Shown here in pieces: positions 52,135-61,545 of a stretch of 64,000 bases of DNA. Numbering within the stretch: position 1 is the stretch's first letter; the number at the start of each line of letters is the position of its first letter. The notes beneath the pieces were generated by a model that was given only the letters and a program-made list of their open reading frames with translations, searched no databases and was not told the DNA's origin. The DNA comes from Pseudomonas frederiksbergensis (GTDB lineage: Bacteria > Pseudomonadota > Gammaproteobacteria > Pseudomonadales > Pseudomonadaceae), in NCBI RefSeq assembly GCF_003732275.1, contig NZ_MOBM01000038.1, forward strand, positions 248,001 to 312,000, written 5' to 3'. The position numbers were made by a program, and so were the translations under genes.

Positions 52135-53058
52135 TTATGCGTTGAACCGCACGCCCGGTTTGGCCCGCTCATCCACCGTCAACTCAAACACGTCCGGGCG
52201 CGCGTAGTGCCCGACCACGTCGTAGTCGTAACGGGCGCGGATCAGGTCGTCGGTGTCGATTTCAGCGGTGAGCAAACCCGCCTCGTCACGCAGCGGCCCG
52301 GCGAGAATGTCGCCCATCGGCCCGACAATCACGCTGCCGCCGGCAATCAACGGACGCTGCGCCGGCCAGTTGGCGATTTCCACGCCCAAGGCTTGAGGTG
52401 AGGCCTGCACCTGACAGGCGCTGACCACAAAGCAGCGTCCTTCATGGGCGATGTGGCGCATGCTGACTTGCCACATTTCCCGCTCGTCCACGGTCGGCGC
52501 GCACCAGACCTCCACGCCTTTGGCATACATCGCGGTACGCAGCAGCGGCATCATGTTTTCCCAGCACACCACTGCGCCGACTCGCCCGACCTGGCTGTCG
52601 ATCACCGGCAAGGTCGAGCCATCGCCCTTGCCCCAGATCAGTCGCTCGGTGCCGGTGGGCATCAGTTTGCGGTGCTTGGCGACCAGCCCGGCCTGCGGAT
52701 CGAAATACAGCGCGGTGCAATACAATGTGCTGCCGGCGCGCTCGATCACGCCGATCACCAGGTTGGCACCAGTACGTGAGGACAATCCGGCCAAGGCATC
52801 AGTCTCGGCACCGGGCACGTCGATGGCGTTGTCGAAATACCGCGCAAACGCTTCACGCCCCTCCGGCAGTCGATAACCGAGTTGCGTGCCAAAACCCTCG
52901 CCCTTGGGGTAGCCGCCGAGCAACGCCTCCGGCATGACCACCAGTGCGGCGCCGGATTCGATAATGGCGGTTTCCCAAGAGAGGATTTGATCAAGGGTGT
53001 CGGCCTTGCCGCCGGGCAAGGCGCCGATTTGCAGGGCAGCAACGATGGACTTGGGCAT
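52135..53058 (-). CDS. Nitrilase-family enzyme
   Basis: A 307-residue carbon-nitrogen hydrolase with the catalytic triad Glu44 (VVMPEALLGGYPKG), Lys131 (KHRKLMPTGTERL) and Cys165 (GAVVCWENMMPLLR), the order and spacing of plant and bacterial nitrilases (EC 3.5.5). The CWEN motif is that of true nitrilases, rather than amidases. Converts nitriles to carboxylates and ammonia; substrate unknown. The start at 53058 avoids an N-terminal extension into the divergent LysR promoter. It faces a LysR gene 85 bases away. Confidence 0.93.
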   Translation of the reverse strand: MPKSIVAALQIGALPGGKADTLDQILSWETAIIESGAALVVMPEALLGGYPKGEGFGTQLGYRLPEGREAFARYFDNAIDVPGAETDALAGLSSRTGANLVIGVIERAGSTLYCTALYFDPQAGLVAKHRKLMPTGTERLIWGKGDGSTLPVIDSQVGRVGAVVCWENMMPLLRTAMYAKGVEVWCAPTVDEREMWQVSMRHIAHEGRCFVVSACQVQASPQALGVEIANWPAQRPLIAGGSVIVGPMGDILAGPLRDEAGLLTAEIDTDDLIRARYDYDVVGHYARPDVFELTVDERAKPGVRFNA

Positions 53059-53143
53059 CGTGATGACTCCGTCAGTAATGAGGTGTTGCTCATTCTCCGG
53101 CGCCACAGGATCATGAATAAAGCCCGACTCACTGCTGAATGAT

Positions 53144-54058
53144 ATGAACCAAATGAATATCGCGACCGTCGATCTCAACTTGCTCAAAGTCTTCGAAGCC
53201 CTGCATGAGGAATCCAGCGCCAGCCGTGCCGCGCTGCGTCTGGGCGTGACGCAATCGGCGGTCAGCGCGGCGTTGCGCCGATTGCGCGAGGTGTACGGCG
53301 ATCAGTTGTTCGTGCGCACGGGTCGAGGTCTTGCGCCGACGCTCAAGGCCAACCAGTTAAAACCGGTGGTCAGCGATGCGCTGAATAAATGCCGCCAGAG
53401 CCTGGCGATGGTCGATCCGGCGGCGAATCATTACGACGGACGTTCGGTGACGGTGGGTTTATCGGATGATTTCGAAATCGCCTACGGGCGACGATTGATT
53501 GACGAGATCGCGGATCGCGCGCCGAAACTGCGGCTGATCTTTCGCCAGACCCATAGCCAGATCGTCGCCCGAGCCTTGATGGAACGCAGCATCGATCTGG
53601 CGATTACAGCAGGCGGGTTCGCCGAGCGTTTGCTCAGTCGTCAGGTGCTGGGTGAAGGCGATTATCTGTGCCTGGTGGATCCCCTCAGTCTGACCGAGGG
53701 ACAGGAAACTCTCAGCCTTGAAGCGTTCGTCGCCCGTGAGCATATTCTGGTGTCATCGGGCGGTTTTATCGGGATCACCGATGAAGGCCTGGCGGCGTTG
53801 GGGCTGAGCCGGCGGGTATGTGCATCGACCACGCACTTTGCCGCGTTGCCGCATCTGCTCAAGGGCAGTCAGGCGGTGGCGACTATTCCAGCTCATGCGG
53901 CACGAAGTATCGCTACGCTCAGCGGACTGGCGCTGCTGCCCTGCCCTCTGGCGCTGCCACGCTATCCGATCGAACTGGGCTGGCGCACCAGCACGCAGCT
54001 CGATCCGGTGGTGCTGAAAGTGCGCGAGGCGATTATCGCGACCTTTTCCTACCCGTAG
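53144..54058 (+). CDS. LysR-type regulator, divergent from nitrilase
   Basis: Transcription factor of 304 residues: helix-turn-helix in residues 8-65 (NLLKVFEALHEESSASRAALRLGVTQSAVSAALRRL) and an effector domain with the NodD/NahR-like opening GRSVTVGLSDDFEIAYGRRLIDEI. Divergent arrangement suggests control of the nitrilase gene. ATG at 53153 is an alternative start. The TAG stop lies inside a REP palindrome. Confidence 0.92.
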   Translation: MNQMNIATVDLNLLKVFEALHEESSASRAALRLGVTQSAVSAALRRLREVYGDQLFVRTGRGLAPTLKANQLKPVVSDALNKCRQSLAMVDPAANHYDGRSVTVGLSDDFEIAYGRRLIDEIADRAPKLRLIFRQTHSQIVARALMERSIDLAITAGGFAERLLSRQVLGEGDYLCLVDPLSLTEGQETLSLEAFVAREHILVSSGGFIGITDEGLAALGLSRRVCASTTHFAALPHLLKGSQAVATIPAHAARSIATLSGLALLPCPLALPRYPIELGWRTSTQLDPVVLKVREAIIATFSYP

Positions 54059-54219
54059 GAGCTGGCGAAGCCTGCGATCCTTTGATCTTTAGCAGTTTCG
54101 AAACCGGCAAAAGAGCAAGATCAAAAGATCGCAGCCTTCGGCAGCTCCTACATGAGCGCGTACATCCGCCATTGATCGGTCGTACTCATTCCCCGTAGGA
54201 GCTGGCGAAGCCTGCGATC
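54055..54219. repeat. REP palindromes (GTAGGAGCTG class)
   Basis: A pair (arms 54055-54080 and 54127-54151) plus a third single copy at 54195-54219. Same class as at 7332-7406. Confidence 0.85.
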
Positions 54220-54260
54220 TTTTGATGTTCGACAATTTCGAAACCGTCAGCGCTGGAAGC

Positions 54261-54512
54261 TTATTTAGCGGCCATCAGGCGATTGACTTCACTGCGCACC
54301 ATGTTCGCAAATTCCGGGGGCGACATGCCGTCAAGTTCGGAGCGGACCCACTCGGCCCATTTGCCTTTGCGCTTGGCACGCTCACCGAACAACCGTGCGG
54401 CTTCGCCCTTGGATTTACCCAGGTTGTTTTGCCAGAGCTCGAACAGACGGGATTTTTCATCTTCAAGCGCCGCGCGCTCGGCAAGGGGTTTGTCGGCCAG
54501 ATTGAAGCTCAT
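54261..54512 (-). CDS. Small conserved hypothetical protein
   Basis: An 83-residue highly charged soluble protein, mostly helical (NLADKPLAERAALEDEKSRLFELWQNN; GKWAEWVRSELDGMSPPEFANMVRSEVNRLM). No known domain, signal or membrane helix. The ATG follows AGGTATCTTCC. It is divergent from the DUF883 gene. Function unknown. Confidence 0.75.
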   Translation of the reverse strand: MSFNLADKPLAERAALEDEKSRLFELWQNNLGKSKGEAARLFGERAKRKGKWAEWVRSELDGMSPPEFANMVRSEVNRLMAAK

Positions 54513-54677
54513 GGAAGATACCTGCTGCGTAAAATAGGCGACATCTTACACTGTAGGAGGAAATGTCCTGCCCTGGATTTTTCATCAGGGTGGAGTCGCC
54601 ACGCAAAATGGCTGCAACTTTTGCCATCGCGCCAGACTCCATTGTTCACTGCCCATTTACCTGCAAGGAGTACTCCA

Positions 54678-54995
54678 ATGGCCCGCAAAATCATCGATCA
54701 AGTCGCCGAGGATCAAATCAAGGATCAGGTCTTCAGCGAACTTCAGGCCCTGATCGAAGAGTCGGAAAAACTGCTCAAGAGCAGTGCTTCACTGGTCGGT
54801 GAAGAAGCGGACACCCTTCGTGGGCAAATCGCCCAGAAGCTCCAGCAGGCCCGGGGTTCAGTTTCCAGTATACGTGACCGGACCAGGCCCGCAGTCGAGG
54901 CCAGCGAAATCTACATCGGTGGTCATCCCTGGCAAACCGTGGCCATCTCCGCCGGATTCGGTTTGGTGGTGGGGCTGTTGTTGGGTCGGCGTTAA
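54678..54995 (+). CDS. DUF883 / ElaB-YqjD family membrane-anchored protein
   Basis: A 105-residue protein with a long charged amphipathic helix (residues 5-80) and a C-terminal glycine-zipper anchor GHPWQTVAISAGFGLVVGLLLGRR (split here: 82-105). E. coli relatives ElaB and YqjD tether ribosomes to the inner membrane in stationary phase. CAAGGAGTACTCC precedes the ATG. Confidence 0.92.
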   Translation: MARKIIDQVAEDQIKDQVFSELQALIEESEKLLKSSASLVGEEADTLRGQIAQKLQQARGSVSSIRDRTRPAVEASEIYIGGHPWQTVAISAGFGLVVGLLLGRR

Positions 54996-55001
54996 GCCAT
55001 T

Positions 55002-55147
55002 GTGGCGAGGGGGCTTGCCCCCGTTGGGTCGCGAAGCGGCCCCAAAACTGTTTCCGCGGTGAATCAGCTAAGCGGGTGTGCAGGTTTCACGACTGCTTCG
55101 CAGCCGAACGGGGGCAAGCCCCCTCGCCACAAAAGCCCGCTCCCACA
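55002..55147. repeat. REP palindrome (GTGGCGAGGG class) plus half REP
   Basis: Arms TGTGGCGAGGGGGCTTGCCC and complement (55002 to 55130), followed by a partial GTGGGAGCGGGC-class copy (55133-55147). Confidence 0.8.
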
Positions 55148-55166
55148 TTAGGGCTTGCGTTTGAGC

Positions 55167-56207
55167 TCAAAGCCCGGCCAGTTCCCGCAGATTTGCCAGC
55201 GTCTGAGCATCGAGTGCAATGCCTTCGACCTTGGCTTTGGCGCGCTGCTGATGACGCCGATCACCCGGTAACCGCTTGAGCCCTACACCGTGCATTTGCC
55301 GAACCAGTTCCTCACTGCGCTCGGCAAAACTCTGCCCCGCCGACTTGCTCGGGTCGATCACGATCAGCAGTTGACCCGTCCAGGGTGTTTTCGCCCCGGG
55401 ATGGTTCGACCAGTCGAACTCGAAAGAAAAATTGCCGCCAGTCAACGCCGCCGCCAACAACTCCACCATCATCGACAGCGCCGAACCCTTGTGTCCGCCA
55501 AACGGCAGCAAGGCACCACCTTCAAGGATCGCTTTCGGATCCTGGGTTGGCTGGCCGAGGCTGTCCACCCCCATGCCCGCGGGCAAACGCTCGCCTTTAC
55601 GGGCGGCGATCTGTACATCGCCATGGGCGATGGCGCTGGTCGCCAGGTCGAAGACAATCGGACCACCGTTGGCCCGAGGGGCAGCGAAGGCAATCGGGTT
55701 GGTCCCGAATAGCGGACGGTCGGCACCGTGCGGAACCACGCAAGTCATGCTGTTGACCACGCTCAGTGCCACCAGCCCTTCATCGGCAAACGGCTCGACG
55801 TCCGGCCACAAGGCAGCGAAATGGTGGGAATTACGGATGGCCAGCACCGCAATGCCGGCACCACGGGCTTTCTCCACCAACAATGACCGCGCCGCCGCGA
55901 GGGCCGGTTGGGCAAAACCATTAGCGGCGTCGACCCGGACGAAACCCGAGGCCACGTCCTCGACCACCGGTACAGCCTTGCCGTTGACCCAGCCGCTTTG
56001 CAACGTCGACACATAACCGGGAATGCGGAATACGCCGTGGCTGTGAGCACCATCGCGCTCGGCACCGGCGCAGTTAAGGGCCAGGGTTCTGGCGACATCG
56101 GCTGAGGTGCCGTGGCGCAAGAAGATCTGCTCGAGCAACGCCGTCAGCGCTTCGAAGGACAGGTTTTGCGAAACCGCAGTAGACACATGATCGTGTGGCG
56201 CAGACAT
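55167..56207 (-). CDS. dpkA: Delta1-piperideine-2-carboxylate reductase
   Basis: Cytosolic NADPH-dependent imine reductase (malate/L-lactate dehydrogenase family) reducing delta1-piperideine-2-carboxylate to L-pipecolate and delta1-pyrroline-2-carboxylate to L-proline, in D-lysine and hydroxyproline catabolism. The 346-residue product matches P. putida DpkA through AERDGAHSHGVFRIPGYVSTL, NSHHFAALWPDVEPFA, CVVPHGADRPLFGTNPIAFA and the C-terminal GALLPFGGHKGSALSMMVELLAAALTG. GGAGCTTCAG precedes the ATG at 56207. Stand-alone gene. Confidence 0.93.
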   Translation of the reverse strand: MSAPHDHVSTAVSQNLSFEALTALLEQIFLRHGTSADVARTLALNCAGAERDGAHSHGVFRIPGYVSTLQSGWVNGKAVPVVEDVASGFVRVDAANGFAQPALAAARSLLVEKARGAGIAVLAIRNSHHFAALWPDVEPFADEGLVALSVVNSMTCVVPHGADRPLFGTNPIAFAAPRANGGPIVFDLATSAIAHGDVQIAARKGERLPAGMGVDSLGQPTQDPKAILEGGALLPFGGHKGSALSMMVELLAAALTGGNFSFEFDWSNHPGAKTPWTGQLLIVIDPSKSAGQSFAERSEELVRQMHGVGLKRLPGDRRHQQRAKAKVEGIALDAQTLANLRELAGL

Positions 56208-56468
56208 CTGAAGCTCCAGAGTAATTATTGGAGGGGGCAACAGCGTACGAAGACAAGCCGATTAACAACGCACGACGAGCGAGCTGTCAACTTTTCGGTT
56301 GATCACCTGCAGGCCGTACCCGCGCGGCCTCCACTTTCTTCTCGAGTTTGCACGATCAACCGGCAGGCTGTGCGGTAACTATCTACCACCTTCCACACTT
56401 CAATGACTTTTAGTCTCGAGGCTCAATCCACTGGCGAATTTCAATCGCGCCCTGAACGAGACTCGACG

Positions 56469-59400
56469 ATGTCTACACCTGTTACTCCGATGTTTTTCCC
56501 CCAGGCCCTGAAGTCTCCCGGACTCTGGAGGAAACTTGGCCAAACCCACGGGCTGACGCAAAAGGACTTCGAATGGTTCAGTCACCTGCAACTAGCCAAC
56601 CACACGCTGCGCGGTGAACAGAAACCGCCCATGCTCGCCGAAAAAATTCTGCTCAAGACCAACGACCTGGAACCCGTGCCCCTGGCCGGCAGCTTCGTGC
56701 TGAGCGCCACACCGGATGACAACGGCGTGATTCTCTATACCCCCTACGCCGGCATAAAGAAGTTCGACAGCCGCTCAACCTTGACCGAACAGCTGAACCG
56801 CCAGCTGAACAGCGCGACCGAGGACGACGACCTGCTGGCGTTCATGTCGTTGTCTCAACGCAGAACGCTGGCAGATGCCGCCACTATCGAGGTGACCTTT
56901 CAAACCATCGAAGGCGAGGTGTTCGAAGACCAAAGCAGCACCATCACCGCACATCAGCACATGAACGATCAGGCCATGCTCGACGAGTTGAAAGCGCTGC
57001 CGACCCTGACTTCGCTGCTCGATACGGTGCTCAATGAACTGCTGAAGTCAGCCTTCCCCGGCCTGGATCAACGCCAGACCCAGGTCAGTTTCTATTCCAC
57101 GGCAACTGCCGATGAACACGATAAGGAAAGCACTCCGGCGCGGCGCTGGCTCAACGCGATGTCCTTGAGTGATGCGGTGCTGTTTCACTACCGCAATCAA
57201 CGCTGGCCGTTGGGGCAATCACATGAGTTTTCCCACCCGAAAAAGCTTCCGGCCAGCACTGACCAGCAATACTGGGAAACCGCCGTAGCCACTGCCTCCC
57301 GAAAACTGATCAGCCTGCTTTCCGAGCAAATGAATAGTTACTGGGACGCAGCGAGTGCCGATGGCGCATCACGTCGCGATTTGTTCAGCAAGGCCATTGC
57401 TGAACAGGCGCGAGCGGAGTTCCTGCTCAAGCGCGAAGCCGAAATCATCACGCCTGAACAAAGCCAGGACTTGCATTCGCTGATCGAACCGACCAGCAGA
57501 ACGTACGAGACACTGACCGTCGAAACCGTGCGTCTCTGGGAATACGAGGCCAACTATGTGGAGCTGGCAGGCTCGCTGATGATCAGTGGCAGCAATGCGT
57601 TTCTCTACACCCCCGCTCAGGGGCTGCAGGTGCTGAAAGACTATCAGGACCTCAAAGACACCTTACTGAGCAAATTCAGCGCGGCCGGTCATGAGGATGA
57701 GCTCTACGGCCTCCTGAGCCTGGCGGAACGTCAGCGCTTCATCGGTTTCGATCAGCCGAATGTCTCCGGGAAAGTGATTTCCGGTTCGATCTTCAAAAAG
57801 CTGTTCGAGGCGATCATCACCAAACAACAGCAGAATGTGGAGTATGCCCTGCAGGTTTTCCGTCACAGCGACGGCATCGTGGACATCAACGCCTTGTTCG
57901 ACAAGGCGCTGGACATCCGCTCGATGCTCAGCGAGCACCTGCTGATGCTGGATGCCCAAGGGCGCTGGAGTACGCGACCGGTATTGTCGGGCAAGCAACA
58001 GCCCTCCATGGTGCTGGCAGACACGGCGGCGGCGTTCGTGAAAACCTTCAGCGATATCGAAGCGCTGATCGGCGCGGACTTTGCAGCTCAACCCACCACC
58101 GCGTTGGCACTGCAGCGAGTCTATCTGGAGAACATGAAACCCCGGCTGGCTCATGCTCTTTCCGTAGGCATACGTGGGGAAGCCAGTCTTCGGGGGCTCG
58201 ACGCCACATTGGGCGACACGGACCGGGCCATTGTCGATACGGTGCTCAATCCGGATAAGCCGGATCGTAAACGCCGGCTCTCACTCAAGGGGTTCCGGCC
58301 TGACGCCTATTCATTGACCCTTGAGTGCACCGGCCAAACGAATATCCTGCCCTTGGCCAATTGCATGTTGTTGACCGAGCGTGGCGGGCTCGACCCTCAG
58401 CATTCGGGCCGAACAGTTTTATGGACACCTGCGCAGGGCCTGGAAGTCTTTGATACCGTCAGCCGCGCGAGGCAGGAACTGGACCGGCGCCTGCATGATC
58501 CGCAAAAACGTCTGGCGCTATTGGAAAACCTCTCCCCTGTCCAGCGCACCTTCCACCAGCGTTATACGCTCGGTGCGTTGCGACTGATTGAAGATCATGT
58601 CCTGCAGCGGTTATCACAATCATCCATTGACCACTTCCTGGGACATTGCGAATACCTGCGCGCCCTCAAGCTGGACACTGCAAAACAGATCAAAGCCCTT
58701 CAAGCCCTGACAAAAACGGTGGTCGACACCAACTTGCGCAGAGCCACTTCGATCGCGCAGGCGATCACCCTACAGCAGTCCTTGCCTGCCTGGCTCGCAA
58801 TGGCACCCGTCGAGGAGCAGCAGCTGCACATCGAACTGCTGGAGCAATACCGCAACAGCGTCGACGATGACAAAGACTACCTGCACGGCCTAAAGACGCT
58901 GAAGTCCTATGTGCATGAGACGTTGGAGTCACTGCTCGGTAGCCGCTTCTCGGGGACACTGCCAGACCCCGACGACATCGAAATCATCCCCAACCTGACC
59001 TTGGCCGGCCCCGCTCGATCCCTGACCGAGTTTGCCTTGAACCATGTCAACATTGCCCAGGGCACAGGTTTCACGATCGCTTCGAAAACCACTCAATCCC
59101 TTCCGCAAGGCCTGGACCAGTCCGCTGTCAGGCAACTCCTGCTGTCACTGAACATTCAGCAAACCTACGCAAAACTGGTCATAGACAGCTTGTCGAACAA
59201 AAGCGCCGATGCCGACATTCGAAGGCTGCGCTTCATTCGGCAACTGCCCTGGCAATTGATGCAACACGCCCATGCACAAAAACTGCAGCAACGTCTTTCC
59301 GACAGCGCCTTCGACTTGATTCGACAGGTGATGGACATGCCGGACGCTATCGCCCGCGCGGCTGTCAACGGCGCCCACGCCATTGTTCGCCCTCTGGAGC

Positions 59401-61298
59401 TGATCAAGACAGTCGGCGCTGCTGCCGTCAGGACACTGGGCCTGTACCTGATAGGCCCCGGCTCCGGACAGAAAGGTCCGCAAGTCCTGTATGCGCCCTA
59501 CCATGCAGGCTCGCCATTCACCGAGTTCGACAATGAGACCAGCGTTGTCTCGGCGTTCAATACGCCGGGACCGTTACAGGAGCTGCTGATACGTCGCCTT
59601 CCAGCAAGTGCGCAATCCGGGTTTCGCAATCTGTTGAAGTCCACCGTCGGACAAGCGAGCGAAATCACCCTCGCCTCTAACCCCATCGGCGGCAACTTGC
59701 TGACCCGGTTGTTCAGCGACAACACAAGCCTGCTGTGGCAAATGCTCGGCGCTCAGTCCGAGGTCGGCGGCCAGTCAGACTGGGAGGCAGCCAAAAACCT
59801 GTTCAGCTCCGGCATCCAGAGGTTCTCGGGCCTTTTACCCGGCAAACTGGCTTATGGGCTGTTTTTGTGGCAAGCCTACAAAGACTTCAAGAACTCGGCC
59901 GAAGCGCTGCAGGACCACCACTGGAAACAGGCAATGTTCAACTTTATTGCCGGTGCAGTGCAAATGGTGTCACTGGGCAGGTTGTCGCTGGAAGAGTCGA
60001 TCGGCACAGCGCAGGCAACGACCAATACTCTCGCCGAACCGGCGGCCACTCCTGTGGTCGCGCCGCAATGGTCGCAAGTGCAATCCACTGCACCGATGCG
60101 CACGTCACTGCAGCCTTTCGAAACCACCGCCGTCGAACTGAAGGATTTAAAGAAGAACAGCGCTGATGGCACTTACCTGGAAATGACCAGCAGACAAACC
60201 TATGCCCCCATCGCGGGCAAGGTGTACCGCGTGACCAAACCCGGGGCGATCTGGCGGATGATCAAAGACACGGAAGAAGGCCCGGCGCTCCTGACTACCT
60301 CAGACAAGCAACTGGTGCTCGATTCGGACATCCATACCGTCCACTATGGAAAAGCCCTGTCGAAAATGCACAATCGACATGCCGCCGATAAATATGCCAG
60401 GCAGCTTCTGAATATCGAAGCACGGGGAATGAAAGACATTCGGGCAAAACACCCGGAAAAAGCGCGCATGATCGTGCAAGCCATAGACCTGGCTCGCTAC
60501 TACGCTTTTAACAGTCTGCATAACCTGGCGCAGCTCAGACAGCTGAAGCCGGGGACGCGGCTGGATACCTTCCTCAGAGCCGTTTTTGATGCTGACCTTA
60601 TCGACGACAGCCTCCTGGACAAAATCAAGAAAGTCATCGTGCCCATTTGCACAGCGCTGGTGGACCCAAACGTGGATTTCATGAATACCGAACGTTTTGT
60701 GGTCGGGTCAAACAAATACGCAATCGGCAATACGATTGCTTTTGTTATAAATGATGACGCACAGAATCGTGTGCATTTCACGGAGAGGTTCTTTGACCCG
60801 CAACTCGATTGGTACGAGTCCTGTTTGACTGAGCCTTTCAGCGTCGGCGACCATGCCCGGGCCACTACGCTGATCCATGAGTTCTCTCATCTTTTTTCAA
60901 AGACCGTGGATATTGCACTGGTTGAAGCAAGGCGCCCGTTCAGCGATCTCATTGCCACCGTCACCGCTTACGGTGTGGCAATCAAACAAACGCAACAGGA
61001 TTTCCAGCGAAAAGCACTGTCCCTCGCCACCCCGAGAGAGGAGCTGTTTGCGCATTGGAACGAAACGTTGCAGGAATGGATCGATCTGGATTCGGTTGAG
61101 GGTTTGGGGCATGTGGCTCAGGACATCCTCAAAACGACGGGCTGTAAAACACTGGATGAAGCTCGCAACATTTTCCTGAATCCGGACAATGTGCATCTGC
61201 GAACCGACGTCATTTTGCGCAACGCAGACTCGATCGCTTACTTGATAGGTGAAATGGGTCGACAACTGGATCCGGTGCTAGCCCCATCCCCGAGTTGA
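56469..61298 (+). CDS. Large DUF6543-type toxin-like protein with HExxH metallopeptidase end
   Basis: A 1,609-residue protein (1,631 if started at 56403) of the Pseudomonas family annotated as dermonecrotic toxin or DUF6543. No signal peptide. Four copies of a module are seen, each starting with [VF]-L-[YW]-[TA]-P-x-x-G (DNA 56727, 57599, 58413, 59484). Hydrophobic amphipathic stretches lie near 59340-59460 and 59840-59990. The C-terminal 150 residues contain TTLIHEFSHLFSKT (HEFSH at 60876-60890) and end with RNADSIAYLIGEMG, the pattern of M35-like metallopeptidases. Start 56469 fits family N-termini (TPMFFPQALKSPGLW). Secretion route and targets unknown; no immunity gene is evident. Confidence 0.85.
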   Translation: MSTPVTPMFFPQALKSPGLWRKLGQTHGLTQKDFEWFSHLQLANHTLRGEQKPPMLAEKILLKTNDLEPVPLAGSFVLSATPDDNGVILYTPYAGIKKFDSRSTLTEQLNRQLNSATEDDDLLAFMSLSQRRTLADAATIEVTFQTIEGEVFEDQSSTITAHQHMNDQAMLDELKALPTLTSLLDTVLNELLKSAFPGLDQRQTQVSFYSTATADEHDKESTPARRWLNAMSLSDAVLFHYRNQRWPLGQSHEFSHPKKLPASTDQQYWETAVATASRKLISLLSEQMNSYWDAASADGASRRDLFSKAIAEQARAEFLLKREAEIITPEQSQDLHSLIEPTSRTYETLTVETVRLWEYEANYVELAGSLMISGSNAFLYTPAQGLQVLKDYQDLKDTLLSKFSAAGHEDELYGLLSLAERQRFIGFDQPNVSGKVISGSIFKKLFEAIITKQQQNVEYALQVFRHSDGIVDINALFDKALDIRSMLSEHLLMLDAQGRWSTRPVLSGKQQPSMVLADTAAAFVKTFSDIEALIGADFAAQPTTALALQRVYLENMKPRLAHALSVGIRGEASLRGLDATLGDTDRAIVDTVLNPDKPDRKRRLSLKGFRPDAYSLTLECTGQTNILPLANCMLLTERGGLDPQHSGRTVLWTPAQGLEVFDTVSRARQELDRRLHDPQKRLALLENLSPVQRTFHQRYTLGALRLIEDHVLQRLSQSSIDHFLGHCEYLRALKLDTAKQIKALQALTKTVVDTNLRRATSIAQAITLQQSLPAWLAMAPVEEQQLHIELLEQYRNSVDDDKDYLHGLKTLKSYVHETLESLLGSRFSGTLPDPDDIEIIPNLTLAGPARSLTEFALNHVNIAQGTGFTIASKTTQSLPQGLDQSAVRQLLLSLNIQQTYAKLVIDSLSNKSADADIRRLRFIRQLPWQLMQHAHAQKLQQRLSDSAFDLIRQVMDMPDAIARAAVNGAHAIVRPLELIKTVGAAAVRTLGLYLIGPGSGQKGPQVLYAPYHAGSPFTEFDNETSVVSAFNTPGPLQELLIRRLPASAQSGFRNLLKSTVGQASEITLASNPIGGNLLTRLFSDNTSLLWQMLGAQSEVGGQSDWEAAKNLFSSGIQRFSGLLPGKLAYGLFLWQAYKDFKNSAEALQDHHWKQAMFNFIAGAVQMVSLGRLSLEESIGTAQATTNTLAEPAATPVVAPQWSQVQSTAPMRTSLQPFETTAVELKDLKKNSADGTYLEMTSRQTYAPIAGKVYRVTKPGAIWRMIKDTEEGPALLTTSDKQLVLDSDIHTVHYGKALSKMHNRHAADKYARQLLNIEARGMKDIRAKHPEKARMIVQAIDLARYYAFNSLHNLAQLRQLKPGTRLDTFLRAVFDADLIDDSLLDKIKKVIVPICTALVDPNVDFMNTERFVVGSNKYAIGNTIAFVINDDAQNRVHFTERFFDPQLDWYESCLTEPFSVGDHARATTLIHEFSHLFSKTVDIALVEARRPFSDLIATVTAYGVAIKQTQQDFQRKALSLATPREELFAHWNETLQEWIDLDSVEGLGHVAQDILKTTGCKTLDEARNIFLNPDNVHLRTDVILRNADSIAYLIGEMGRQLDPVLAPSPS

Positions 61299-61316
61299 TC
61301 TGAATTTTTCATCATA

Positions 61317-61351
61317 AAAGCATGTGCAGTCACCCTATCTGCACATGCTTT
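61317..61351. terminator. Hairpin after the toxin-like gene
   Basis: Perfect 13-bp stem AAAGCATGTGCAG / CTGCACATGCTTT with a nine-base loop, 18 bases after the stop; only a short T-run. Confidence 0.75.
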
Positions 61352-61545
61352 GCTCGCCCGGTACAGGGCACCAGCCTTGCAGGGGCTTGACCCTTTTTTC
61401 ACTCAATTTATGGATACTGCCAGGCGATACCCTGTTTGCGGGCGTGCGGATGAAAAATAAGTCGTACTTTGATGGGCAATTGCCATGACGGTTGTTCTCG
61501 CAGACTTCCCCTCAAGGTTAGAATGCAGGAAATCAGGATGAGTCA

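Noticed and set aside
56403..56468. Start of the large toxin-like gene at 56403
   Set aside because: No ribosome site there; the ATG at 56469 matches the usual family N-terminus, though the longer form cannot be excluded.
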